A stretch of 64,000 nucleotides of DNA, from contig JAJOZX010000919.1 in the NCBI GenBank assembly GCA_023014485.1, positions 912,001-976,000 on the forward strand. Direction: 5' to 3'. Below the pieces are notes generated by a model. The model was not told where the DNA came from. It made no database searches and saw only the letters and a program-made list of their open reading frames with translations. Origin of the DNA: Bathynomus jamesi (taxonomy: Eukaryota; Arthropoda; Malacostraca; Isopoda; Cirolanidae). The translations under genes and the position numbers were made by a program. Shown piece after piece: positions 45,010-55,384 of the stretch (positions are counted from its first letter, which is position 1; each line of letters opens with the position of its first letter).

Positions 45010-45440
45010 AGGTTTATAAAAGACCGAGAGACGACTGACGGAGTCATTACAAGCTCGGCTCCCAGCCGAGCAAGGACCTCTGGTCCTTCTCTTTCTGGCC
45101 CTTTGGGAAAACTCCTTAGAGGCCTCTTAGGTTAGGTAAACGAAAATAGCTTGGGGGAGAACTCCGCCTCCAAGTTGCATGCCTTGCAATCAAAGGCACC
45201 TACTCTCTCTCTCTCTCCTTCAGGTGTACCCCTCCCCCCCTTGGCTCAGCCAACTGGCTGATTAGGAGCCTATAAAACAACGCCTACTCGGCTGAAGTCT
45301 TAATATGCACTTGGCTCCTGCCAGGTGAACACCTCTCCTCCTTTCTCTCCTTTCTGCCCCTTTGGGGGGAATAGCTTGGGGGAGAACTCCGCCTCCAAGT
45401 TGCATGCCCCTTGCAACCCCGGTTGGCAACAAAGGGCCCT
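45010..45440 (+). promoter_or_regulatory. Two tandem promoter-plus-leader-like modules, right arm
   Basis: Module 1 has TATAAAA at 45015-45021, then a perfect 8-bp hairpin (45053-45071, GCTCGGCT/AGCCGAGC) and a 7-bp hairpin (45072-45088, AAGGACC/GGTCCTT), then CTCCGCCTCCAAGTTGCATG. Module 2 has TATAAAA at 45271-45277 and the same CTCCGCCTCCAAGTTGCATG block at about 45388. The repeated order of TATA box, structured leader and shared block suggests a duplicated promoter, perhaps from a retroelement. No coding sequence follows. Confidence 0.4.
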
Positions 45441-45572
45441 TTGGGGGGTATTTTTTTTATTTTATTTTTTTGCAACCCCCCCCCCCTTTGCAACAACCCC
45501 CACCCCCCTTTGCAACATTACGTAATCACCTGCAACATTCCTGCACTCTAACCTTTTCGGCTATACTACTAA

Positions 45573-46460
45573 CATTAACTTTTATTTTGAAAATTTTCTG
45601 AAACTGTTTATTCTGCTATTTGTGAATGATTAAGGAAGTCGCTGAATTTGTCGCTAGAATTTGCGGAAAGTAGCTAAATTAACGCGCCATGTCGCAAATC
45701 CCCAAAATATGTCGCTGAATTAAATGAAAAATCGTTAAATCTAGCGACGAAACCGTTAAATTGGCAACCCTATTAACGTAAACTGCGTAATGATTGGCTC
45801 CAGGCTGATTAACCTCGCGTATCCAGCCAATGGCCATGTTGCTTGCATTTATTGCACACGAATTCGATAAAAATTTATGCCGGTAGTAGACTCGATCATG
45901 GTATAATAACGTTATTATATTATGGACTCTATACTACTGAAGAAATTTCTCAAATGAATGATGCCTTGTATAAGCTTGTCCCCATAACATTCATTTTTTT
46001 GCATTTACATTGTGAGTAGAGCGGGACAGTAGTTTTCTTTACGGCCAGTAGATTTTCAAGCTCACTGGTCCTGTGGGCCATCAGAAAATTTTGGTGAGTT
46101 TCACACCCTGGGGACAAGAGGTCTTTATAAGAGTATTTTGAATGGATTTTCAAATCCTATGCAAAAAACTGAAAAACAGGATTGCATCGATTAAAACATT
46201 TTAGGTAACCACTGATGCCGAGTTACCACGGAAACCAATATATGTATTTTGAAGGAAATCGTATACTTGGAAGAATATATGAAGTAAAAACGCTGACATT
46301 GTGACAGTTACTGTTGGCTGATTATAAGGATAATATGCAGGGTTTCTTAAAGTAAATGATTTCCCTCAAAACTGACGGATTTCCCTGGCAACTGGGAGTT
46401 GTTAGAGAACTTCAGTCTTTGAAATTGGTGCCCTTCTTTCTTTCATGATGGTCTTATGCG

Positions 46461-46465
<5 letters not shown>
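45573..46465. other. Unassigned DNA
   Basis: No gene supported. 45640-45770 has repeated GTCGCTGAATT/TCGCTAGAAT motifs ending in TTGGCAACCCTA, a possible DNA-transposon end. Confidence 0.4.

Positions 46466-46498
<33 letters not shown>
46466..46498. repeat. (AC)n microsatellite
   Basis: About 16 AC units, followed by GTGTGTATATAT. Confidence 0.95.
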
Positions 46499-46500
<2 letters not shown>

Positions 46501-47372
46501 TGTGTATATATATATATATGAGCTGCGTAAATATTCTAAAGTTCGTTCTGAGGCCATCACAAAAAGTCAACACTTGTGATAGCTTGGAGTGCTTGTACAA
46601 ACGGTTTACCAGTGAACGCCTACAATTTATCGGAGAACACTTACCTACGTCGGAATTCAGCACCGTCAGCAGGAAGATACTTTTCTAACAGAGGTTTCTT
46701 CGCACCTGCATTGAAACACAACAGAAACGTCTTTGATCTCTCCCTCAGAATTGGATTTTCTATGTTTACCCGTACAAGATTGCAACTGTTCGAAAACGTG
46801 ACAAAGGCTCACTTTTACACCTGTTTCAATTATGACCGTGAGAACCCTTAAACACATTTTAACGGTTTTTCATTTCTCAAACTGTTAATGGGCGAAGTTT
46901 TAAATACAGTCCGTCTTCAAGCACCATCGTACAAACATCTTTGTTTATAGGTTCTCGCGCCCTACAACCATGCATAGGTCTAACTCACTTGGCCTACAGT
47001 GTTTTACAGTGTTGCATTAGGCTCTTACGCCTTTCATACAACTCTTAGCCTGACCGAATAGGCCTAATTGTAGCATTCTAATACCACTGAATCACTGTAC
47101 ATTTGTCCTTCATGTAATTCCTCTCTAATCCTCAATGTTCAATAACTGTAATATTTGCACATACGAACTAGCTTATTGTTAATCACTGTAAGTAATTATT
47201 TTATGTTTGTTAATTAAACGAAAACAAACAAAAAAACAAAACACACGAAGCAAATTAATCTCCTTCATTAACGGCATTTATTTGTTTTGATCAGAAGACC
47301 AGATGATGACCCATAAACAATCTACGGATTTAGCCTAATTACATTATTACCCAATAGGCCATTATATAATGT
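46499..47372. other. Unassigned DNA
   Basis: Short ORFs only, none with recognisable motifs. Confidence 0.5.
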
Positions 47373-47375
47373 GGT

Positions 47376-47422
<47 letters not shown>
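47373..47422. repeat. (GT)n microsatellite
   Basis: About 25 GT units. Confidence 0.95.
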
Positions 47423-47424
<2 letters not shown>

Positions 47425-47629
47425 ATTTTGTGGGCAAGATTTCCAATCAAGGGAATGCCTTTATCTTTTATTATACAGACTATTAATAATAATAATAATT
47501 GGGTTTTTTACTGAAATATAATCCCAATTTCCAATTTATTGTTTTTTTTTTTATAATTTGGGAAACTTTGTCTCACATTTTCAAAATTTTTTAGAGCTTG
47601 CTTATATCAGATTTCCATAATATAGGTTT

Positions 47630-47665
<36 letters not shown>

Positions 47666-47668
47666 TTT

Positions 47669-47935
47669 TCAACTGCAAAGAACACGCAGTATAATTAACG
47701 CAAAGAACGACGCTTGTATAGAAGACATTCCGCGCAAGATGAGGAGGGAGAACGAACAAATGAAAAAATGAGGTAACCACCCGGGAATCGGAAGATCCCG
47801 GGTTCGATTCCCGGGTGGTTACCTCATTTTTTCATTTGTTCGTTCTCCCTCCTCATTTTGCGCGGAATGTCTTCTATACAAGCGTCGTTCTTTACGTTAA
47901 TTATACTGCGTGTTCTTTGCAGTTGAAAATGTATA
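47669..47935. mobile_element. SINE-B inverted pair
   Basis: A minus-strand SINE-B body (47669-47789) folds onto a plus-strand one (47803-47935). The centre is in the tRNA T-arm: GAATCG, a 14-nt spacer GAAGATCCCGGGTT, CGATTC. The shared body text is TTTGCGCGGAATGTCTTCTA and TACAAGCGTCGTTCTTTACG. The tRNA head is reduced to the B-box side. Confidence 0.8.
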
Positions 47936-48016
47936 TATGTGCGGCATGCGGGAGGTGCCCCCCTCGGGGCATTGGTTTCTGCGCGTATGTAGGAGAATTA
48001 CGACTTCTGATCGAGT

Positions 48017-48162
48017 GAGGCCCATAGCGTAATGGTTATCATATCTGACCAGCAATCGGAAGATCCCGGGTTCGATTCCCGGGTGGTTACCTCATTTTTT
48101 TAATTTGTTCGTTCTCCCTCATCTTGCGCGGAATGTCTTCTATACAAGCGTCGTTCTTTACG

Positions 48163-48165
<3 letters not shown>
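48017..48165 (+). mobile_element. SINE-B copy with complete tRNA-like head
   Basis: GGCCCATAGCGTAATGGTTA (A box) and GGTTCGATTCCCGGGTGGTT (B box) are followed by the family body (CATCTTGCGCGGAATGTCTT). The 5' acceptor strand does not pair with the 3' strand, so it is a SINE head, not a tRNA gene. The body ends in (AT)n. Confidence 0.8.
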
Positions 48166-48202
<37 letters not shown>

Positions 48203-48205
48203 TTA
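48166..48205. repeat. (AT)n microsatellite
   Basis: AT run after the SINE-B and before PLE-C. Confidence 0.95.
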
Positions 48206-48673
48206 TGAAATAGGATCCCTCCTAAGGAGACGTAGTTTTAAATTTACGATAAAAACGAAGACGTAGAGCAAAATAGTCATTATATTTGGCTGCAGCCGAC
48301 GTTTCGGTCAACTCTGCCCATTTTCAAGGCCTAATAAATAAAAGCTAAAATTAATACATGACAAAAATATATAAATGTCGAGAACTAAAACTAATTTAGA
48401 GTACAAAATTAACTGTTCAAGAATAAAAATTAGCATTACAAAGCAGAAACAGGCATAAGCCAAAATCAAATCAAAAGTAAAAATTATATAAATGACAGAA
48501 ATATACGAGTGATAAAAATATAACTTAAAACTAAAGACATTCAAACGTAAAATAGTCAAAAAACTTTACTAATAAAAAGTTAAACGGAATAAAAAGTTCA
48601 CTTGACAGCCACAAAAAATTGAGGCGAAAAGGAGACAGGGTCACAAGGGAAAAATTTGTAGTATGTAGTTATT

Positions 48674-49621
48674 CTAATTAATATAAAGGGGGTAACAGCT
48701 AGAATCAATATTTAAATTGGAGTTCAAAAATTTAATACACAAAGATTGGTAAATACGGAGGGAGGACGGGCATTTTAATGATTTAAGAATTTTAAAATTG
48801 TTAACAGAAATGTCAACCTTACACTTGATAGAATGATTTCTAGTAGCAGACTCTTCCTTTTTCGACAAAACTTTCCCTGTCCTATGGCTAATACCCACAT
48901 GGGAGCAAAATCTCGCCTGCAAGGAACGAACTATACTGCCAACGTAGTTCCCCTGGGAACACCCAGGGCAGGTAAACAAATAAACAACAGAACAGCTCAT
49001 CGCAGGGGGGATTCTGTCCTTACATCGGAAAAAACATCCAAGGGTATTTATTATTTACAAAAGCAATCTTAAAATCAGTGTGAAAATAAAATTTTCTCAC
49101 AACACTCAAAAACAAGATATTTACAATTCTTAGGAACATCATACGTTGGGATAAGGTTGGGGGAATATACATTATTAAGAAATTTACCAATAACACCTAC
49201 AAGATCCCGTGGAAAACCATTTTTAAAGAAAAAACAGTAAGGAATTCAAACTCATTATGAAGCAGAGCAAAGTTCGAGCAAATATTATAAGCTCTATGCA
49301 CCAAAGTGCGAATGGAACTTAATTTGTAATTAAAGTCGCAAAAACTATAAAAATTAAAACCCAAACCCGTAAACGTAGGCTTCCGGTATGTAGAAATTAA
49401 AACGGTCGAGCCAGATTTGGAGACCAAAACATCAAGGAAAGGAATAGAATCTTCAACTTCCTTTTCCTCGGTAAATACAATGTTCTTATGCAGTGTGTTC
49501 AGAAAACTTAGAAACTGAACTGATTGATTATCCGTTTGGAATAGAGCAAACGTATCATCAACATAACGTCTGTACAATTTGGGCTTAAGGTGAGGGGGGT
49601 ACTCACAGAAGACCCTTTCCT
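48674..49621 (-). pseudogene. PLE-C RT C-terminus and GIY-YIG, minus-strand half
   Basis: On the minus strand LKPKLYRRYVDDTFALF gives the catalytic YVDD, then SIPFLDVLV and STYRKPTFTGLGFNFYS, typical PLE RT blocks. After a frame break near 49195, CPGCSQGNYVGSIVRSLQAR and HRTGK mark the GIY-YIG nuclease. N-terminal RT is absent. Not functional. Confidence 0.85.
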
Positions 49622-49649
49622 CAAGATGCAACATTTTTTGGCAAAAATT

Positions 49650-50613
49650 TTCATGTCGCATCTTGAGGAAAGGGTCTTCTGTGAGTGCCCCCCTCACCTT
49701 AAGCCCAAATTGTACAGACGTTATGTTGATGATACGTTTGCTCTATTCCAAACGGATAATCAATCAGTTCAGTTTCTAAGTTTTCTGAACACACTGCATT
49801 AGAACATTGTATTTACGCAGGAAAAGGAAGTTAAAGATTCTATTCCTTTCCTTGATGTTTTGGTCTCCAAATCTGGCTCGACCGTTTTAACTTCTGCATA
49901 CCGGAAGCCTACGTTTACGGGTTTGGGTTTTAATTTTTATAGTTTTTGCGACTTTAATTACAAATTAAGTTCCATTCGCACTTTGGTGCATAGAGCTTAT
50001 AATATTTGCTCGAACTTTGCTCTGCTTCATAATGAGTTTGAATTCCTTACTGTTTTTTCTTTAAAAATGGTTTTCCACGGGATCTTGTAGGTGTTATTGG
50101 TAAATTTCTTAATAATGTATATTCCCCCAACCTTATCCCAACGTATGATGTTCCTAAGAATTGTAAATATCTTGTTTTTGAGTGTTGTGAGGAAATTTTA
50201 TTTTCACACTGATTTTAAGATTGCTTTTGTAAATAATAAATAACCTTGGATGTATTTTCCGATGTAAGGACAAAATCCCCCCTGCGATGAGCTGTTCTGT
50301 TGTTTATTTGTTTACCTGCCCTGGGTGATCCCAGGGGAACTACGTTGGCAGTACAGTTCGTTCCTTGCAGGCGAGATTTTGCTCCCATATGGGTATTAGT
50401 CATAGGACAGGGAAAGTTTTGTCGAAAAAGGAACAGTCTGCTATTAGAAATCATTCTATCAAGCGTAAGGTTGACATTTCTGCTAACAATTTTAAAATTC
50501 TTAAATCATTAAAATGCCCGTCCTTCCTCCGTATTTACGAATCTTTGTGTATTAAATTTTTGAACTCTAGTTTAAATATTGATTCTAGCTGTTACCCCCT
50601 TTATATTAATTAG
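49650..50613 (+). pseudogene. PLE-C RT C-terminus and GIY-YIG, plus-strand half
   Basis: Same blocks as the minus-strand half: YRRYVDDTFALFQTDN at about 49705-49755, then a stop at 49801 and frame changes, AYRKPTFTGLGFNFYSFCDF, and GIY-YIG remnants over 50300-50613. In this half one Cys codon region of the GIY-YIG start is altered (GDPRGTTL in place of GCSQGNYV, by frameshift). Confidence 0.85.
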
Positions 50614-51076
50614 AATAACTACATACTAAAAATTTTTCCCTTGTGACCCTGTCTCCTTTTCGCCTCAGTTTTTTGTGGCTGTCAAGTGAGCATGGTATGT
50701 TGGTTTACTCTTGTGATTTTTCGTTTAACTTTTTATTCCGTTTAACTTTTCATTAGTAAAGTTTTTTAACTATTTTACGCTTGAATGTTTTTAGTTTTAA
50801 GTTTTATTTTTATCACTCGTATATTTTTGTCATTTATATAATTTTTACTTTTGATTTGATTTTGGCTTATGCCTGTTTCTGCTTGTAATTTTAATTTTTA
50901 TTCTTGAACAGTTTTAATTTTGTACTCTAAATTAGTTTTAGTTCTCGACATTTTTATATTTTTGTCATGTATTAATTTTAGCTTTTATTTATTAGGCCTT
51001 GAAAATGGGTAGAGTTGACCGAAACGTCGGCTGCAGCCAAATATAATGACTTTTTTGCTCTACGTCTTCGTTTTTA

Positions 51077-51079
<3 letters not shown>

Positions 51080-51107
<28 letters not shown>
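51080..51107. repeat. (AT)n microsatellite
   Basis: AT run between the PLE-C tail and a mariner, providing its TA target. Confidence 0.95.
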
Positions 51108-51109
<2 letters not shown>

Positions 51110-52305
51110 GGTGCCCCGTAAGTCCGGCATCATAGGAGAAATTCATATTTTTCTATTTCTACAAACCATAATTCATATTTTTCTCTTTCTACAGGCCATA
51201 ACGTCTGTGAGCAAGGAAGAACGAATCCAGATAATTCTACTCATAGGAAATCGGAGTCAAAGAGAGGCCGCTGCAGAATTTAACAGACTGCATCCAGACT
51301 GCGAGCCAATAACACAGAGTTGTGTTAGCAGACTTGTTGCAAGTTTAAGGAAACAGGATCCATAGAAGATAAACCAAGCAGTGGACCTTCAAGGAGGTAC
51401 ACTGACGATGATACAGCGACTGCTATCCTGGCTCATTTTAACAGAAGTCCCAATAAGTCTCTTCGGCGATTGTCCGCCGAGACAGGAGTGTCGAAAAGTA
51501 GCATCCATCGCATTCTTCAGGCTCACAAATGGCATCCATATAAACTTCAGATCCTACAGAAATTAACGAAGATGATCCCGACCGGCGGATGGAATTTTGT
51601 GAATGGGCCACGGACAATATGCTCGGGATGCCAATTTCCCGTCCACCATTCTGTTCAGTGACGAGGCTGTTTTTTATGGAAATGGTGAGGTAAATCGACA
51701 GAACACCCGCTACTGGTCTCAAAACAACCCTCACTGGTATACCTCTTCAAAGGAACAAGGTGCATCGCGGGTGATGGTATGGTGTGGCATTTGGAAGGAT
51801 CGCATCATAGGCCCCCTCTTTTTCGATGAACATGTCACTGGAGGCACCTACCTACGTATGCTCAAGGAAGAAGCATTTCCCAGTGTCTTGAACGAAGAAG
51901 GAAATTTCCCAATATGGTTCCAGTAAGACGGCGCTCCTGCACATTACAGCACCCAAGTAAGGGAATACCTGTACCAACAATTCCCTGGTCATTTTATAGA
52001 ACGTCGAGGGCCTGTGGAATGGCCAGCTAGAAGCCCGGATCTCACGCCACTAGATTTTTATCTCTGGGGCCACTTGAAAGCGCTGGTATACGCAGAGAAA
52101 ATTAGGAGTGTTGAACATTTGCGGCAGCGCATTATTGGGGCATGTAACACCATTACTCCTGACATCATTCACCGTGTGCTTGCTGACTGGGTATCACGTC
52201 TGAATTTGTGTATTGAAAACAATGGTGGACATATTGAGCACGTTCTGTAAATAAAAGCTTTTGTTTTGCCTTTTTCTATTATTTTTTCCTATGATGCCGG
52301 ACTTT
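51108..52305 (+). mobile_element. DD41D mariner-like transposon
   Basis: Ends CAGGGTGCCCCGTAAGTCCG and CCGGACTTTATATTATAT are related inverted repeats (GTCCGGCATCATAGGA against TCCTATGATGCCGGAC) flanked by TA-rich DNA. Length about 1.2 kb, normal for mariner. A 35-bp block (AATTCATATTTTTCTNTTTC) is duplicated at 51139-51195. Confidence 0.85.
51180..52250 (+). pseudogene. Mariner transposase, DD41D, with stop and frameshifts
   Basis: The N-terminus (SKEERIQIILLIGNRSQREA) is a helix-turn-helix. A frameshift near 51355 leads to KSLRRLSAETGVSKSSIHRI, the second HTH. After another shift near 51590 the catalytic domain is in one frame: FSDEAVF (51657) with the first Asp, DGAPAHY with the second Asp at 51927, and PLDFYLWG with the third Asp at 52053, 41 residues later. 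A TAA at 51924-51926 sits immediately before the second catalytic Asp. It ends GGHIEHVL. The transposase would excise and insert at TA; this copy is dead. Confidence 0.85.
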
Positions 52306-52311
52306 ATATTA

Positions 52312-52328
52312 TATATATATATATATAT
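52312..52328. repeat. (AT)n microsatellite
   Basis: Short AT run between the mariner and the SINE-B array. Confidence 0.9.
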
Positions 52329-52329
52329 C

Positions 52330-53422
52330 GTAAAGAACGACGCTTGTATAGGAGATATTCCGCGCAAGACGAGAAAGAGAAAACAACAAATGAAAAAATG
52401 AAGTACCACCTGGGAATCGAACCCGGGATCTTCCGATTGCCGGTCAGACGCGATAACCACTACACCATGGACTCCACTCTTCCAAATGCCGTAATTCCTC
52501 TACATACTCGCAGAAACCAATGCCCCAAGGGGGCACCTCCCGCTTGCCGTAACATTATATACATTCAACTGCAAAGAACACGCAGTATAAATAACGTAAA
52601 GAACGACGCTTGTATAGGAGATATTCCGCGCAAGACGAGAAAGAGAAAACAACAAATGAAAAAATGAAGTACCACCTGGGAATCGAACCCGGGATCTTCC
52701 GATTGCCGGTCAGACGCGATAACCACTACACCATGGACTCCACTCTTCCAAATGCCGTAATTCCTCTACATACTCGCAGAAACCAATGCCCCAAGGGGCA
52801 CCTCCCGCTTGCCGTAACATTATATACATTCAACTGCAAAGAACACGCAGTATAAATAACGTAAAGAACGACGCTTGTATAGGAGATATTCCGCGCAAGA
52901 CGAGAAAGAGAAAACAACAAATGAAAAAATGAAGTACCACCTGGGAATGTAGAGGAATTACGGCATTTGGAAGAGTGGAGTCCATGGTGTAGTTGTTATC
53001 GCGTCTGACCGGCAATCGGAAGATCCCGGGTTCGATTCCCAGGTGGTACTTCATTTTTTCATTTGTTGTTTTCTCTTTCTCGTCTTGCGCGGAATATCTC
53101 CTATACAAGCGTCGTTCTTTACGTTATTTATACTGCGTGTTCTTTGCAGTTGAATGTATATAATGTTACGGCAAGCGGGAGGTGCCCCCTTGGGGCATTG
53201 GTTTCTGCGAGTATGTAGAGGAATTACGGCATTTGGAAGAGTGGAGTCCATGGTGTAGTGGTTATCGCGTCTGACCGGCAATCGGAAGATCCCGGGTTCG
53301 ATTCCCAGGTGGTACTTCATTTTTTCATTTGTTGTTTTCTCTTTCTCGTCTTGCGCGGAATATCTCCTATACAAGCGTCGTTCTTTACGTTATTTATACT
53401 GCGTGTTCTTTGCAGTTGAATG

Positions 53423-53425
<3 letters not shown>
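52330..53425. mobile_element. SINE-B tandem and inverted array
   Basis: Two full units of about 264-268 bp on the minus strand (52330-52597 and 52598-52862) plus a truncated third (to 52946) fold onto plus-strand units (52947-53161 and 53162-53425). Each unit holds a tRNA-like head (TCCATGGTGTAGTGGTTATC, then CCGGGTTCGATTCCCAGGTG) and a body with CTTGCGCGGAATATCTCCTA. Units are almost identical, so amplification was recent. ORFs across them are by-products. Confidence 0.85.
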
Positions 53426-53458
<33 letters not shown>

Positions 53459-53462
53459 TATA
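53425..53462. repeat. (AT)n microsatellite
   Basis: AT runs broken by GTATATA, after the last SINE-B unit. Confidence 0.9.
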
Positions 53463-53465
53463 AGA

Positions 53466-54437
53466 GAGAGAGAGTTACAAGGAGTTACAAGGAAAAAAAG
53501 TACCTCAAAAGGCCTTGCGGCTCATATTGAGGAGGTATCAATGGCAACGGGTGCCAGGGAAAATGTTCTACACACTCAAATAGTGTGCAAGATTTGGTCT
53601 AACCTTTTCTTGAAATGATCCAAAGAGGAACTGTTCACAACTTCTGAAGGTAAACTGTTCCACGTGTCACAGATCTTATACGTAAAGTAATTCCCACACA
53701 CACTTGTCCTAAACCGTTTCAAATCCAACTTCCAACCATTGTTGCGAGTTGGGTTACCATTTAAACTAAACATGCTTCTAAAATCGACATCGTTGAACCC
53801 GCGTAAGAGCTTGAAAACCTCGATCAGTTGACCGCGCAGCCTCCGAGTTTCCTGCGAAAACAAGTCCAGGGCGCGTAAGCGTCGATTGTAGCCCATATGC
53901 CTAACGGAAGGGATTAACTTTGTGGCCCTCGCCTGCACTCGCTCCAGCCTCTCAATATCTTTCCTGAGGGTGGGCGACGAGAACTGCACAGCATACTCCA
54001 GGTGCGGCCGAACTAGGGAATTGTACAGAGAGAGCACAATCTCCTTGTTCCGAAACTGAAATTGCCTCCTGATATAACCTAACAGCTTCTGGGCTTTCTT
54101 TTCCACCTCTACGCACTGTTTGTTAAACTTAAGGTCGCTGCTAATTAGCACACCCAAGTCCTTTTCCAAATCAGTGGCCTCGATATTACTCCCCAACATG
54201 GAGTAGTCCGACTTGGGATTGGCGTAGCCAATATGCATCACCTTGCATTTACCCAAGTTAAACGGCATTTGCCATTTTTCGGACCACTCTCCTATCCTAC
54301 CTAGGTCCGCACGCAGTTGCTCGATCGCTTTGGGCGTCCCAACATTGGCCCCAAGCTTGGTGTCATCAGCGAATTTGGCGATCCGACTGACGATGCCACC
54401 GTCTATATCATTTATGTAAATAATAAACAACAGCGGC

Positions 54438-54440
<3 letters not shown>
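53466..54440 (-). mobile_element. LINE C4, 5' truncated
   Basis: Minus-strand copy of family C from the 3' block (GAGAGAGAGTTACAAGG) to a truncation at about 54440 that abuts the next (GA)n tract. Confidence 0.88.
53576..54430 (-). pseudogene. Reverse transcriptase C-terminal two-thirds of LINE C4, open frame
   Basis: An uninterrupted 284-codon frame: FIIYINDIDGGIVSRIAKFA, DDTKLGANVGT (catalytic DD), WQMPFNLGKCKVMHIGYANP, DLEKDLGVLISSDLKFNKQC, YIRRQFQFRNKEIVLSLYNS, VRPHLEYAVQF, NDVDFRSMFSLNGNPTRNNG and CGNYFTYKICDTWNSLPSEV to ILHTI. The intact frame suggests recent insertion, but the 5' half of RT and the endonuclease are missing, so it cannot work alone. Confidence 0.88.

Positions 54441-54470
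<30 letters not shown>
54440..54470. repeat. (GA)n junction tract
   Basis: About 15 GA units between LINE C4 and the 3' end of the next C-family fragment. Confidence 0.95.

Positions 54471-55384
<914 letters not shown>

Larger units (their letters stand above)
37920..45572 (-). repeat. Right arm of giant inverted repeat (about 7.65 kb)
   Basis: Inverted counterpart of 29613-37817, ending at CTATACTACTAA. Private features are the fold-back insertion at 38496-39085, an extra 120-bp PLE tail at 42017-42135, a short (AT)n at 44380-44402 and longer (AT)n at 42886-42930. Single-base and small-indel differences from the left arm are spread along its length. Confidence 0.95.
48225..51080. mobile_element. 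PLE-C: two 3' halves of a Penelope-like element, head-to-head
   Basis: 48225-49621 (minus) and 49650-51080 (plus) are inverted copies, each containing the RT YVDD box onward, GIY-YIG and the tail. The centre has a ~28-nt spacer around TTTTTTGGCAAAAATTTT between CTCAAGATGC and GCATCTTGAG. Both halves are truncated at the same point in RT. Divergence between halves is small but real. Tails end next to (AT)n. Confidence 0.88.

Noticed and set aside
29613..45572. Dismissing the palindrome as a sequencing hairpin
   Set aside because: The arms differ by insertions at different places, a private duplication and dispersed changes, which a single-molecule hairpin would not show. Independent read support is still needed.
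48023..48095. A tRNA gene
   Set aside because: A and B boxes are good, but the acceptor strands do not pair and the same head is fused to the SINE-B body in other copies.
52830..53374. Repeated ORF beginning MYRRYSAQDEKEKTTNEKMK
   Set aside because: It lies wholly in the SINE-B unit, including the tRNA-like head, and its recurrence is explained by the unit being repeated.
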